Shown: piece after piece, positions 7,472 through 13,818 of the stretch
How positions within the stretch are numbered: position 1 is the first letter of the stretch
Layout of the letters: each line of letters starts with the position of its first letter
Source of the DNA: an uncultured Parabacteroides sp.
GTDB lineage: Bacteria; Bacteroidota; Bacteroidia; Bacteroidales; Tannerellaceae
Length of the DNA: 13,818 nt
Assembly (NCBI GenBank): GCA_900552415.1
Contig: USAD01000040.1
Coordinates: 1-13,818, forward strand
Reading direction: 5' to 3'
The notes under the pieces: model-generated
What the model was told of the DNA's origin: nothing
The model's database searches: none
What the model saw: only the letters and a program-made list of their open reading frames with translations
Position numbers and translations under genes: made by a program

Positions 7472-7522
7472 AGATCTCCAAAAGTTTCTTCATGAAATTA
7501 CTGAAATGACTTTTGGAGGTCT
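7472..7522. repeat. Long inverted repeat just after the M56 gene
   Basis: AGATCTCCAAAAGT (7472-7485) is the inverse of ACTTTTGGAGGTCT (7509-7522) with one mismatch in 14. The right arm belongs to the first copy of the tandem repeat. It starts 15 bases after the M56 stop and may act as a 3'-end hairpin, but no T-run follows it, so it is not a standard terminator. Confidence 0.65.
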
Positions 7523-7620
7523 GTGAGGCACTTTCCGGTAACCCAGAAATGATTTTTGGAGGTCTATGAGGTATTTCCGGTAACCCGGAAATGGTTTTTG
7601 GAGGTCTGTGAGGCATTTCC
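7500..7620. repeat. Three intergenic tandem repeats of ~42 bases
   Basis: Copies lie at 7500-7542 (43 bases), 7543-7584 (42) and 7585-7620 (36, partial). The shared core is TTTTTGGAGGTCTGTGAGGC, then TTTCCGGTAAC. At the second/third boundary the perfect palindrome ATTTCCGG-TAAC-CCGGAAAT (7573-7592) forms a hairpin; at the first boundary it has one mismatch. On the minus strand the copies read as a 14-residue pattern (PHRPPK.ISGLPE) within a 78-codon frame (7706-7470). That frame is AT-rich at its start and has no family signature, so I treat the region as non-coding. Confidence 0.8.
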
Positions 7621-7672
7621 TTATTTCTTCTTATTAATTGTTTTTTTATTACTGGCATTTTTTTAATCTTTA

Positions 7673-7704
7673 TTTGGATAATTGGTAAATAATTCTTACA
7701 TTGC
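7673..7704 (+). promoter_or_regulatory. Bacteroidota-type promoter of the DUF6261 gene
   Basis: A -33 TTTG (7673-7676) is followed after 20 bases by TACATTGC (7697-7704), close to the Bacteroides -7 consensus TAnnTTTG. Initiation would fall near 7710, about 30 bases before the ATG at 7739. The surrounding 7621-7738 is very AT-rich and holds nothing else I can identify. Confidence 0.5.
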
Positions 7705-7738
7705 ACCCATGTAGAACTTTAATCAAATTTTTGGGATT

Positions 7739-8572
7739 ATGTCTGATATTATTACAATCAAAACTATTGGCCTCGATAAGTTGAATAACTATGAGTACAA
7801 TTATTTTTCTGAGCAATTTTTAGTACTAATCAATGCCGCTACAGCGGAAAAGTTGCATGTCTCTTCAACTCTCGTTGAATCCTATTCCACAAACGTTAAC
7901 AAGATGAGGGATATCGCTGTCCAAAGCAGGACTGCCGACGAGACGGCTTTGATCGCGGATGTCTCGAAGGAGGCAAAATCTTTGGTGATCTATTTCTTTA
8001 ATGTCTTACGGAGCGAGAAACAGTCGCCCATCGCGGCGAACAAGACCGCAGCTACGGGTGCTTACAATGCCTTAAAGCCCTATTCGGGCTTATATAACCT
8101 GCCCCAAAGGCAGCAGGTGCAGGCGTTGCGCGGCCTGGCGACCGATATGCGGAAGCCCGCTATCGCCGATTACCTGACGACATTGGGGCAAAGCGAAATG
8201 GCCGACTCGCTCAGCGATGTCGCCGAGCGTTACGCGGCCCTGCTTGAGCAACGTTCGGCCAACATGGCTGTCAATAACTTGGGGTCGGCCCAGCCCTTGC
8301 GCGAGGTCATGAATGAGCAATACAAGTATATTACCACGGTAGCTTTCGCCTATAGCGTCTCCATGCCGAGTGAGGAGCTTTCGACCTTTGTCGCTTCTGT
8401 CAACCGCTTGATTGACGACATGAACAAGTCGTATAACTTGCGGACGGGAAAGAGCCAGGAGAAGGATGACGAGAGCCATATCATCCCCGACCCTGAGCAG
8501 CCGGATGATCCCAATCAACCAGAAGATCCATCTGGTGAAGAGGGTAATGGTGGCACGCCGGAGGAAATCTGA
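7739..8572 (+). CDS. DUF6261 family protein
   Basis: A 277-residue protein of a Bacteroidota-restricted family of unknown function. There is no signal peptide or membrane helix; the body (residues ~1-235) is predicted almost entirely helical and probably cytosolic. The N-terminal IKTIGLDKLNNYEY followed by a long helix is typical of DUF6261 members. The last ~40 residues form an acidic, proline-rich low-complexity tail (PDPEQPDDPNQPEDPSGEE) that is likely disordered. The gene has its own promoter candidate and ends at a hairpin shared with the convergent maf operon, so it appears monocistronic. No catalytic motif is visible. The family name is from recognition of the N-terminal pattern; the function is unknown. 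Confidence 0.8.
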   Translation: MSDIITIKTIGLDKLNNYEYNYFSEQFLVLINAATAEKLHVSSTLVESYSTNVNKMRDIAVQSRTADETALIADVSKEAKSLVIYFFNVLRSEKQSPIAANKTAATGAYNALKPYSGLYNLPQRQQVQALRGLATDMRKPAIADYLTTLGQSEMADSLSDVAERYAALLEQRSANMAVNNLGSAQPLREVMNEQYKYITTVAFAYSVSMPSEELSTFVASVNRLIDDMNKSYNLRTGKSQEKDDESHIIPDPEQPDDPNQPEDPSGEEGNGGTPEEI

Positions 8573-8656
8573 TCGGATCTCCTCCATAAGATATGGAACG
8601 GGCATCCGGAGGCCTGTCGCGCTCGCGAGTTGTCTGTTCCGGTTTGATTTTAGCGT

Positions 8657-8703
8657 CTAAAAAGGGGGATGAAGACGGTCGGTTGCCGTTCTCATCCCCC
8701 TTT
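8657..8703. terminator. Bidirectional hairpin terminator between DUF6261 and maf
   Basis: AAAGGGGGATGA (8661-8672) pairs perfectly with TCATCCCCCTTT (8692-8703), with further pairing ACGG/CCGT inside (8675-8678 with 8686-8689). On the minus strand a T5 run follows the stem, ending the maf operon. On the plus strand the T-run is weak (TTTCCTT). Confidence 0.88.
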
Positions 8704-8732
8704 CCTTATCCTTGAGGCTTCCCTGGCCGGGC

Positions 8733-9308
8733 TCAGAAGGATCTCAATTCTCGATAGAGCCGTTGGACGGGCAGTCCCATGACATTATAGAAGCTGCCGT
8801 TGATCGATTCCACGCCGATGTAACCGATCCATTCCTGTATGCCGTAAGCCCCCGCCTTGTCGTAAGGCTTGAACTCTTCCAGGTAATAGTGTATCTCCGC
8901 CTCCGTGAGGTTGGAGAAGGTGACATCCGTGATGACCGAGAAGCTCACCTGCTTCCTTTTGGAGGTGAGGCTGACACCCGTGATGACCTGGTGCGTATGT
9001 CCCGACAGGGCGCGCAGCATGTCGAACGCCTCGTTTTCCGATTTCGGCTTGCCCAGGACCTGGTTGTCGTTCCAGACGATCGTGTCGGCCGTGATCAGCA
9101 GCTCGTCGTCGGCCAGCGTTGAGAGGTAGGCTTCCGCCTTTTTCTTCGACAGGAACAGGGGAATATCTGTCGCCGCCAGTCCTTCGGGATAACTCTCATC
9201 GATGTCACCGATCACCCGGATGGTAAACGGCAGGTCGAGACCGGCCAAGAGCTCCTTGCGCCTGGGTGAATTCGACGCCAATACCAATTTATACTCATCT
9301 TTCATCAT
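8733..9308 (-). CDS. maf: Maf family nucleoside triphosphate pyrophosphatase
   Basis: A 191-residue cytosolic house-cleaning enzyme that hydrolyses non-canonical or excess (d)NTPs to the monophosphate and pyrophosphate; the dTTP/UTP-type (YhdE-like) group is the likely one. Motifs: the N-terminal phosphate-binding ASNSPRRKELL (11-21), ITADTIV with catalytic D75, GKP, and SGHTHQVITGV. The C-terminal DKAGAYGIQEW and INGSFYNVMGLP are also standard. The start is uncertain: ATG at 9308 (used) gives normal length, while 9320 would add MKCT. A start at 9371 would overlap the upstream gene and add non-conserved residues. It is the last gene of the minus-strand operon, ending at the shared hairpin. 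Confidence 0.93.
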   Translation of the reverse strand: MMKDEYKLVLASNSPRRKELLAGLDLPFTIRVIGDIDESYPEGLAATDIPLFLSKKKAEAYLSTLADDELLITADTIVWNDNQVLGKPKSENEAFDMLRALSGHTHQVITGVSLTSKRKQVSFSVITDVTFSNLTEAEIHYYLEEFKPYDKAGAYGIQEWIGYIGVESINGSFYNVMGLPVQRLYRELRSF

Positions 9309-9345
9309 AGTGCATTTCATTAAATCCAACAATCCGTGCCTGGCG

Positions 9346-9867
9346 TCACCAGCCGAAAGCCTCCTCACCAAACCAATCGCCCTGGGCTCGCATCGTCTGC
9401 TCGATCACGTCGCGCGCGACACCACATCCCCCCTCGCGGGAAGAGATATAACCCGCGATCGCCTTGATCTCAGGAGCCGCGTCGGCCGGCGCCACGGGCA
9501 ATCCGACCCGCGTCATCACCTCGTAATCGGGGATATCATCGCCCGCGTAGAGGATCTCTTCCGGCTTCAGGCCTGTCTTCGCCATGAAATCCTCGAGATC
9601 GTGGATCTTCACGGCGCTTCTCATATAGATGTGTTTCACGCCCAGCCGCTCGAAGCGGATTTTTACCGCCTCGGTATAGCCTCCGGTGATGATGGCCACC
9701 TCGTACCCCTTCTTGACAGCCAGCTGCAAGGCATAACCATCCTTGATATTCACGGTGCGCATGGGGTCGCCATTGGGATGCAAGGGGATGACCTCGCGCG
9801 AGAGAACACCATCGACATCGAAGACGAAGGCGCGTATCTTCCTTAAATCATAATTGATCGTACTCAT
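9346..9867 (-). CDS. KdsC-type HAD phosphatase (3-deoxy-D-manno-octulosonate 8-phosphate phosphatase family)
   Basis: A 173-residue small C0-type HAD phosphatase with no cap domain, matching KdsC length. KdsC removes phosphate from KDO-8-P to give KDO for lipopolysaccharide. All HAD motifs are intact: nucleophile and acid D17/D19 in DVDGVL, motif II ITGG (60-63), lysine K87, and GDDIPD (109-114) for Mg(II). Its start overlaps the stop of the DUF2520 gene by four bases, so the two are translationally coupled. No kdsA/kdsB neighbours are visible, and related Bacteroides enzymes act on the nine-carbon sugar acid KDN-9-phosphate, so substrate is open between these. Confidence 0.88.
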   Translation of the reverse strand: MSTINYDLRKIRAFVFDVDGVLSREVIPLHPNGDPMRTVNIKDGYALQLAVKKGYEVAIITGGYTEAVKIRFERLGVKHIYMRSAVKIHDLEDFMAKTGLKPEEILYAGDDIPDYEVMTRVGLPVAPADAAPEIKAIAGYISSREGGCGVARDVIEQTMRAQGDWFGEEAFGW

Positions 9868-10631
9868 TTGTTGGCCTCCTTATGTATACTCCGGCTCAAT
9901 GTCTCGTAGAGCGCTTTCAGTTCGGGCATCTTGTCGAGCATTGCCAGGTGTTTGTTGATCACGTTCTCGTCGTAGCGGATCGCCGGTCCGGTTTGCGCCT
10001 CCCGTGGCGTAAGGCGGTGCACTTTCGCCGCTGTCTCGTCGATCAACGGTAGCAACACCTCGAACGGGATCTCCTCTTCACGTAGGATATCATCAGCCAA
10101 AGCGTAGATGTGGTTGACGAAGTTGCAGGCGAACACGGCGGCGAGGTGCAAATGGCGCCGTTTCTCGGATGGCAGGAAACGAACATCCCGTGAGACGGCC
10201 CGGGCGAGCTGTTCGAGGATCGCCTTGTCCTCCTCGCTGTTGGCCTCCAGGAAGAAGGGAACATTACCCAAGTCTATCCGGCGGCCCTTGCTGAACGTTT
10301 GCAGCGGATACAAGACACCCCGGCGTGTGGTGAAAGGCTCGAAGACGGCAAGTGGCATGCTGCCGGCCGTGTGGACCCAGAGCCCGCTGTTCCCCGGAAG
10401 CCTCGAGGCGACCGTCTCCAGCGCTGAATCCTTCAGGGAGAAAAGATAGAGGTCCGCGTCGTTGATGATCTCCCCAGTAGAGGAGGTCCACGCGCACCCA
10501 AGCCGCTCCGCCAGAGCCCGCGCGTTCGCTTCAGTCCGGCTGAAAACCTGTTCGACCAAGATGCCCGCCTCCTTCCAGGCAAGCGTCAGGTTAGTTGCCA
10601 GATTCCCCGACCCGATACAGACGATCCTCAT
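9864..10631 (-). CDS. Rossmann-like and DUF2520 domain-containing protein
   Basis: A 255-residue cytosolic protein with an N-terminal Rossmann dinucleotide-binding domain and a C-terminal helical DUF2520 domain. This is the layout of the 6-phosphogluconate/F420-dependent reductase superfamily. It has the nucleotide loop GSGNLATNL (7-15), HTAGS (87-91) at the expected active-site strand end, [14 protein letters not shown] in the first C-terminal helix, and the family signature [16 protein letters not shown] near the end. An NAD(P)-dependent reductase role is likely from the fold; the substrate is not established. Both ends overlap neighbours by four bases (10628-10631 with the nitroreductase, 9864-9867 with the phosphatase), showing tight co-translation. 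Confidence 0.9.
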   Translation of the reverse strand: MRIVCIGSGNLATNLTLAWKEAGILVEQVFSRTEANARALAERLGCAWTSSTGEIINDADLYLFSLKDSALETVASRLPGNSGLWVHTAGSMPLAVFEPFTTRRGVLYPLQTFSKGRRIDLGNVPFFLEANSEEDKAILEQLARAVSRDVRFLPSEKRRHLHLAAVFACNFVNHIYALADDILREEEIPFEVLLPLIDETAAKVHRLTPREAQTGPAIRYDENVINKHLAMLDKMPELKALYETLSRSIHKEANK

Positions 10632-11194
10632 GCCATTTCCTCCTTGTCATTATCCGGCTCCGGCATGGTAAACCGGTCGATATGTACCTTTTCCCATTGC
10701 AGACGTGACTCGTCGAACGGTTTGCGCTCTTGTGCCTTATGGCCAAAACCGATGATCGAGAGCACCTCCATCTGGTAAGGAATGTCCAGCAATCGGCGAA
10801 CATACTCTCCGGCGCCGCTCTCATCCTCGCGTTCGCGGTTACGGACCTGGCACCAGCAGCTGCCCAGTCCGAGATCCTCGGCTTGAAGTTGCATATAGAT
10901 TGAGGCGATCGAAGCATCCTCGATCCAGACATCGCTTACCATCACGTCGGCCAGGACAACGACCGCCAGGGCACATCCTCTCAGGAACTCCGCTCCGTGC
11001 GGCTTGCACTCGGCGAGGTGGCCCAACATCTCCTTGTCTTCAACTACTACGAATTGCCAAGGGTTCTTCCGTTTCGAGGACGGTGCCATGAGTGCCGCCC
11101 TCAAGATCGCTTCCGTCTGCTCAGGAGCAAGCGGCTGGTCCGTGAACTGGCGAGTGCTTCGCCGATTCCGGATAAGTGTTGCAAAACTCTCCAT
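10628..11194 (-). CDS. Nitroreductase family protein (FMN-dependent oxidoreductase)
   Basis: A 188-residue FMN-dependent NAD(P)H oxidoreductase of the small nitroreductase fold, usually a homodimer in the cytosol. FMN-phosphate contacts are the N-terminal RRSTRQF (11-17) and APSSKRKNPWQF (37-48). The central helix EDASIASIYMQLQAEDLGLGSCW and the C-terminal GFGHKAQER are also typical. The length is normal. It is the first gene of the minus-strand operon and reads away from the TonB-receptor gene. A possible -7 element TATATTCG (minus strand, 11237-11230) lies ~35 bases upstream, overlapping a dyad. The natural substrate cannot be told from sequence. Confidence 0.92.
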   Translation of the reverse strand: MESFATLIRNRRSTRQFTDQPLAPEQTEAILRAALMAPSSKRKNPWQFVVVEDKEMLGHLAECKPHGAEFLRGCALAVVVLADVMVSDVWIEDASIASIYMQLQAEDLGLGSCWCQVRNREREDESGAGEYVRRLLDIPYQMEVLSIIGFGHKAQERKPFDESRLQWEKVHIDRFTMPEPDNDKEEMA

Positions 11195-11205
11195 TTTTAT
11201 CGTTC

Positions 11206-11233
11206 TTCGCGTTTGAATTAGAAATAACGCGAA
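11206..11233. promoter_or_regulatory. Dyad in the divergent nitroreductase/TonB-receptor intergenic region (possible operator)
   Basis: TTCGCGTT (11206-11213) and AACGCGAA (11226-11233) form a perfect 8-base inverted repeat with a 12-base spacer in otherwise AT-rich DNA. The right arm overlaps a possible minus-strand -7 (TATATTCG) and adjoins TATAATG (11234-11240). Together with TTTG at 11212-11215, that could be a weak plus-strand promoter for the receptor. It could be a regulator site or simply a leader hairpin. Confidence 0.4.
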
Positions 11234-11325
11234 TATAATGATTAATTAAAATATACGTTAATCGATTTTTTCCCGTTATTAGTTCTGTAATTATGCCAAG
11301 AGAGATCGAAATAAACTGGAAGATC

Positions 11326-13737
11326 ATGAGAATCCATATCCTGACGACGCTGTTGTTAATACTTATCTCATCGCGGGCTTTCGCTGACGGCCCGATCAAG
11401 ATCACGGGGTATGTCCGTGACGCGGATGGCAGCCCTTTGGAGTTGGTGAACGTGCGGGTCAAGAATACCTTGATCGGGACGATGACGAACGAGAAGGGTT
11501 ATTATTCCCTTTCCATATCACCCGGCGACTCCATCGCGATCATTTACTCATGCCTTGGTTTTAACAAGGCGGAACGGATTATCCCGATGGCAAACGCCGA
11601 TATGCGGTTGAATGTCCAGATGAATTATACCGTCCTGGAGCTGGGCGAGGTCTCGGTGACAGCGATCCGGAAGCAAACCACGACGATGGAAAGCCTGAAC
11701 GCCGATAAGATCAAACTGTTGCCGGATCCTGCGGGTGGCAGTATCGAGAGCCTGGTGGTGACCTTTGCCGGTGTCAGTTCCAATAACGAGTTGAGCTCGC
11801 AATATTCCGTGCGTGGTGGTAGCTATGATGAGAATATCGTTTACGTTAATGGCCTGGAGGTATTTCGGCCCTTATTGATCCGCTCGGGGCAACAGGAGGG
11901 CTTGAGTTTCGTGAACCCGGACTTGACGGAGACGGTCAATTTCTCCGCTGGAGGTTTCGAGGCTCGTTATGGCGACAAGATGAGCTCCGTGCTCGACATT
12001 ACTTATAAGAAGCCGAAGCAACTGGAAGGTTCTGTCTCGGGAAGCTTGATGGGAGCCAATGCCTATGTGGGCAGTTCGAGCGGTAAGTTCACGCAGGTGA
12101 CCGGCTTCCGGTTCAAGAGCGGGCGAGCCTTGTTGGGAACGATGGATACCGACGCGGAATACGATCCGAAATTCTATGATTTGCAAACCTATATGACCTA
12201 TCAGTTGGCGCCCAAATGGGAGTTGAACTTCTTGGGTAACTGGGCGAACAACGATTATAAGTTCACACCTTACAGTCGGGAAACCTCATTCGGAACGCTG
12301 GAAGAGCAACGGAATTTCACCGTTTATCTGGACGGACAGGAGAAAGACCGGTTCCAGACCCTGTTCGGCGCCTTGACCTTGAAACATAATCCCAATGAGA
12401 ATATCGAGTTGGGCTTGCAGGCTTCAGCGTTCAAGAGCCAGGAGCGGGAGAGCTACGATATCGCGGGCGAGTATTGGATGAATGAGGATGGCGTGTCAAA
12501 TCCAGACGATCCTTTGTCGCAGGCCCGTTCCGTCGGGCGCTATCATGAACATGCCCGCAACCAATTGAGCTCGACCATCATGAATGTTGGACATTATGGC
12601 TCGGCCCGTTTGAACAACAACACCCTGAAATGGGGCGCAACCGTACAGATGGAGCGTATTAACGACAAGATCAGCGAGTGGGAGAAACGCGACTCTTCGG
12701 GCTATTCGCTTCCGCAGACGGGAACGGCGGTGAATGTTATCGCCAACCTTTTTTCCGATAACCAACTGGAGAGCACTCGTTTTTCCGCCTATTTGCAGGA
12801 TGTGTTCAAGTTCCGTACCGAACAGGGATTGTTCACGATCGTTGGTGGTGTGCGAGGTAGCTACTGGAGTTTCAATAAGGAATTTATCTTTAGCCCACGG
12901 GCATCAGTTGGTTTCATCCCTAATTTTGACCAGAACCTGACGATGCGTTTCGCGACCGGTGTCTATTACCAGGCACCTTTTTATAAGGAATTGCGCCGGG
13001 TGGAGGTCGACGAGTTCGGAAATGATGTGGTGACACTCAATAAGGATTTGAAATCGCAACGCTCTATCCATTTCATTTTGGGAGGTGATTATACATTCCG
13101 TGCCTTGGACCGTAATTTTAAGTTGACCGCCGAACTTTATTACAAGAAGCTCGATAACCTGAATCCTTATACGGTGGATAACGTGAAGATCCGTTATTAT
13201 GGAGAGAACTGCGCGAAGGGTTATGCGATGGGACTAGACGTGAAGTTCTTTGGTGAGTTCGTGCCCGGTACAGACTCCTGGATCAGCTTCTCGTTGATGA
13301 AGGCCCGTCAGACCATCCGCGAGACGACAGAGGCGCCGCTGCCTAACAGTGCGGGTTATAATGTGTCCCTTTTCTTCCAGGACTATTTTCCTGGTTATAA
13401 GCGTGTCCAGTTGAGCTTGAAGGGCGTCCTTTCCGGAGGATTGCCTGTGACGGTTCCTTACCAAGGATATGAAAGCGGTTATTATTGGACACCAGCTTAT
13501 AAGCGAATAGATTTGGGTGTTTCTTATCTGTTGGCGGGAGGTGATGACGCGATCATGGACCGTAAATTTTTCAGGAACCTGAAAAACGTTTGGCTAGGCC
13601 TCGACGTGTTTAATCTCTTGGATATAAAAAACGTCAATTCTTATTATTGGATTACAGATGTTTATAATAACCAGTTCGCTGTACCGAACTATTTGACCGG
13701 TCGACAGCTCAATGTCCGGTTGCTGGTTGATTTCTGA
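11326..13737 (+). CDS. TonB-dependent outer-membrane receptor with N-terminal carboxypeptidase-regulatory-like domain
   Basis: An 803-residue outer-membrane transporter. The ATG at 11326 is chosen because it starts a clean signal peptide (MRIHILTTLLLILISSRAFA, cleavage after A20); the ATG at 11293 would add 11 charged residues in front. Residues ~25-105 are a carboxypeptidase-D regulatory-like beta domain, the usual Bacteroidota N-terminal extension. The plug follows (~115-225), with SQYSVRGGSYDENIVYVNG and SAGGFEARYGDKMSSVLDI. The remainder is a 22-strand-type barrel rich in alternating aromatic strands, ending in F, as expected for outer-membrane insertion. It is shorter than SusC proteins (~1000 aa), and no SusD-type partner follows within the window. 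The ligand (metal chelate, vitamin or glycan) is unknown. After the stop the last 81 bases are AT-rich with no recognisable feature. Confidence 0.93.
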   Translation: MRIHILTTLLLILISSRAFADGPIKITGYVRDADGSPLELVNVRVKNTLIGTMTNEKGYYSLSISPGDSIAIIYSCLGFNKAERIIPMANADMRLNVQMNYTVLELGEVSVTAIRKQTTTMESLNADKIKLLPDPAGGSIESLVVTFAGVSSNNELSSQYSVRGGSYDENIVYVNGLEVFRPLLIRSGQQEGLSFVNPDLTETVNFSAGGFEARYGDKMSSVLDITYKKPKQLEGSVSGSLMGANAYVGSSSGKFTQVTGFRFKSGRALLGTMDTDAEYDPKFYDLQTYMTYQLAPKWELNFLGNWANNDYKFTPYSRETSFGTLEEQRNFTVYLDGQEKDRFQTLFGALTLKHNPNENIELGLQASAFKSQERESYDIAGEYWMNEDGVSNPDDPLSQARSVGRYHEHARNQLSSTIMNVGHYGSARLNNNTLKWGATVQMERINDKISEWEKRDSSGYSLPQTGTAVNVIANLFSDNQLESTRFSAYLQDVFKFRTEQGLFTIVGGVRGSYWSFNKEFIFSPRASVGFIPNFDQNLTMRFATGVYYQAPFYKELRRVEVDEFGNDVVTLNKDLKSQRSIHFILGGDYTFRALDRNFKLTAELYYKKLDNLNPYTVDNVKIRYYGENCAKGYAMGLDVKFFGEFVPGTDSWISFSLMKARQTIRETTEAPLPNSAGYNVSLFFQDYFPGYKRVQLSLKGVLSGGLPVTVPYQGYESGYYWTPAYKRIDLGVSYLLAGGDDAIMDRKFFRNLKNVWLGLDVFNLLDIKNVNSYYWITDVYNNQFAVPNYLTGRQLNVRLLVDF

Positions 13738-13818
13738 TCGTAATTATATTTTAACATTGAATAAGATTCTTGATAAAATAAGGAATTTTTTCTCGATATA
13801 TAATAAAAAAAGAATGTA

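Noticed and set aside
7500..7620. Possible CRISPR array
   Set aside because: The copies are contiguous with no unique spacers, and there are no cas genes nearby.
7470..7706. Minus-strand 78-codon ORF reading through the 42-base repeats
   Set aside because: Its pattern comes from the repeats themselves and it has no convincing start signals. One copy has 43 bases, which would shift an uninterrupted repeat frame. Kept as a non-coding repeat region, though a tiny repeat protein cannot be fully excluded.
9202..9846. Plus-strand ORF (214 codons) opposite maf and kdsC
   Set aside because: It is an antisense shadow; the minus strand carries intact HAD and Maf motifs in a coupled operon.

Overview
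The window is made of two unrelated pieces of bacterial DNA joined inside one reading frame. Bases 1 to about 4,750 look like a GC-rich clostridial Firmicute of the Faecalibacterium/Ruminococcaceae kind. Codon third positions are G/C-rich, Shine-Dalgarno sites are strong, and promoters are classical -35/-10 pairs. Bases from about 4,763 to the end look like a Bacteroidales genome. GC is lower, Shine-Dalgarno sites are essentially absent, a TTTG/TAnnTTTG-like promoter is present, and the gene families are typical of Bacteroidota (lipoprotein ApbE, M56 peptidase, DUF6261, KdsC/DUF2520/Maf cluster, TonB-dependent receptor). The most economical reading is a chimeric metagenome contig. Genuine transfer cannot be excluded from sequence alone.

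Left part: the 3' end of a FadR-type GntR regulator (3-425) ends at a strong bidirectional hairpin shared with a convergent DUF1846 gene (496-1989, minus). A divergent intergenic region with a good promoter on each strand separates DUF1846 from an Eis-like GNAT acetyltransferase (2244-3452). A terminator and a new promoter then lead into a two-gene ThrE-type threonine/serine exporter operon, thrE1 (3564-4355) and thrE2 (from 4352, overlapping by ATGA).

Junction: the thrE2 frame runs through a short stretch encoding ALAVGI, which fits both ThrE2 and the manganese exporter MntP. It continues as the last ~65 residues of a Bacteroidales MntP and stops at 4960. The 202-residue ORF is therefore a ThrE2::MntP hybrid, and both parent genes are incomplete here.

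Right part: 17 bases after the mntP stop is a lipoprotein FAD:protein FMN transferase (4978-6021). Next is an M56/BlaR1-type membrane metallopeptidase with no BlaI partner and a 14-residue-repeat helical tail (6186-7457). A 281-base non-coding stretch follows, with three tandem ~42-base repeats and hairpins. Then come a DUF6261 protein (7739-8572) and a shared hairpin terminator.

On the minus strand is a compact operon, read nitroreductase, DUF2520 Rossmann protein, KdsC-type phosphatase, Maf nucleotide pyrophosphatase (11194 down to 8733). It has two 4-base overlaps. It diverges from a solitary TonB-dependent receptor (11326-13737), and a perfect 8-base dyad lies between them. I see no RNA genes, CRISPR arrays, transposases or integrases, and no convincing new defence or metabolic system. 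The leads worth checking are the junction, the 42-base repeats and the unusual M56 protein.
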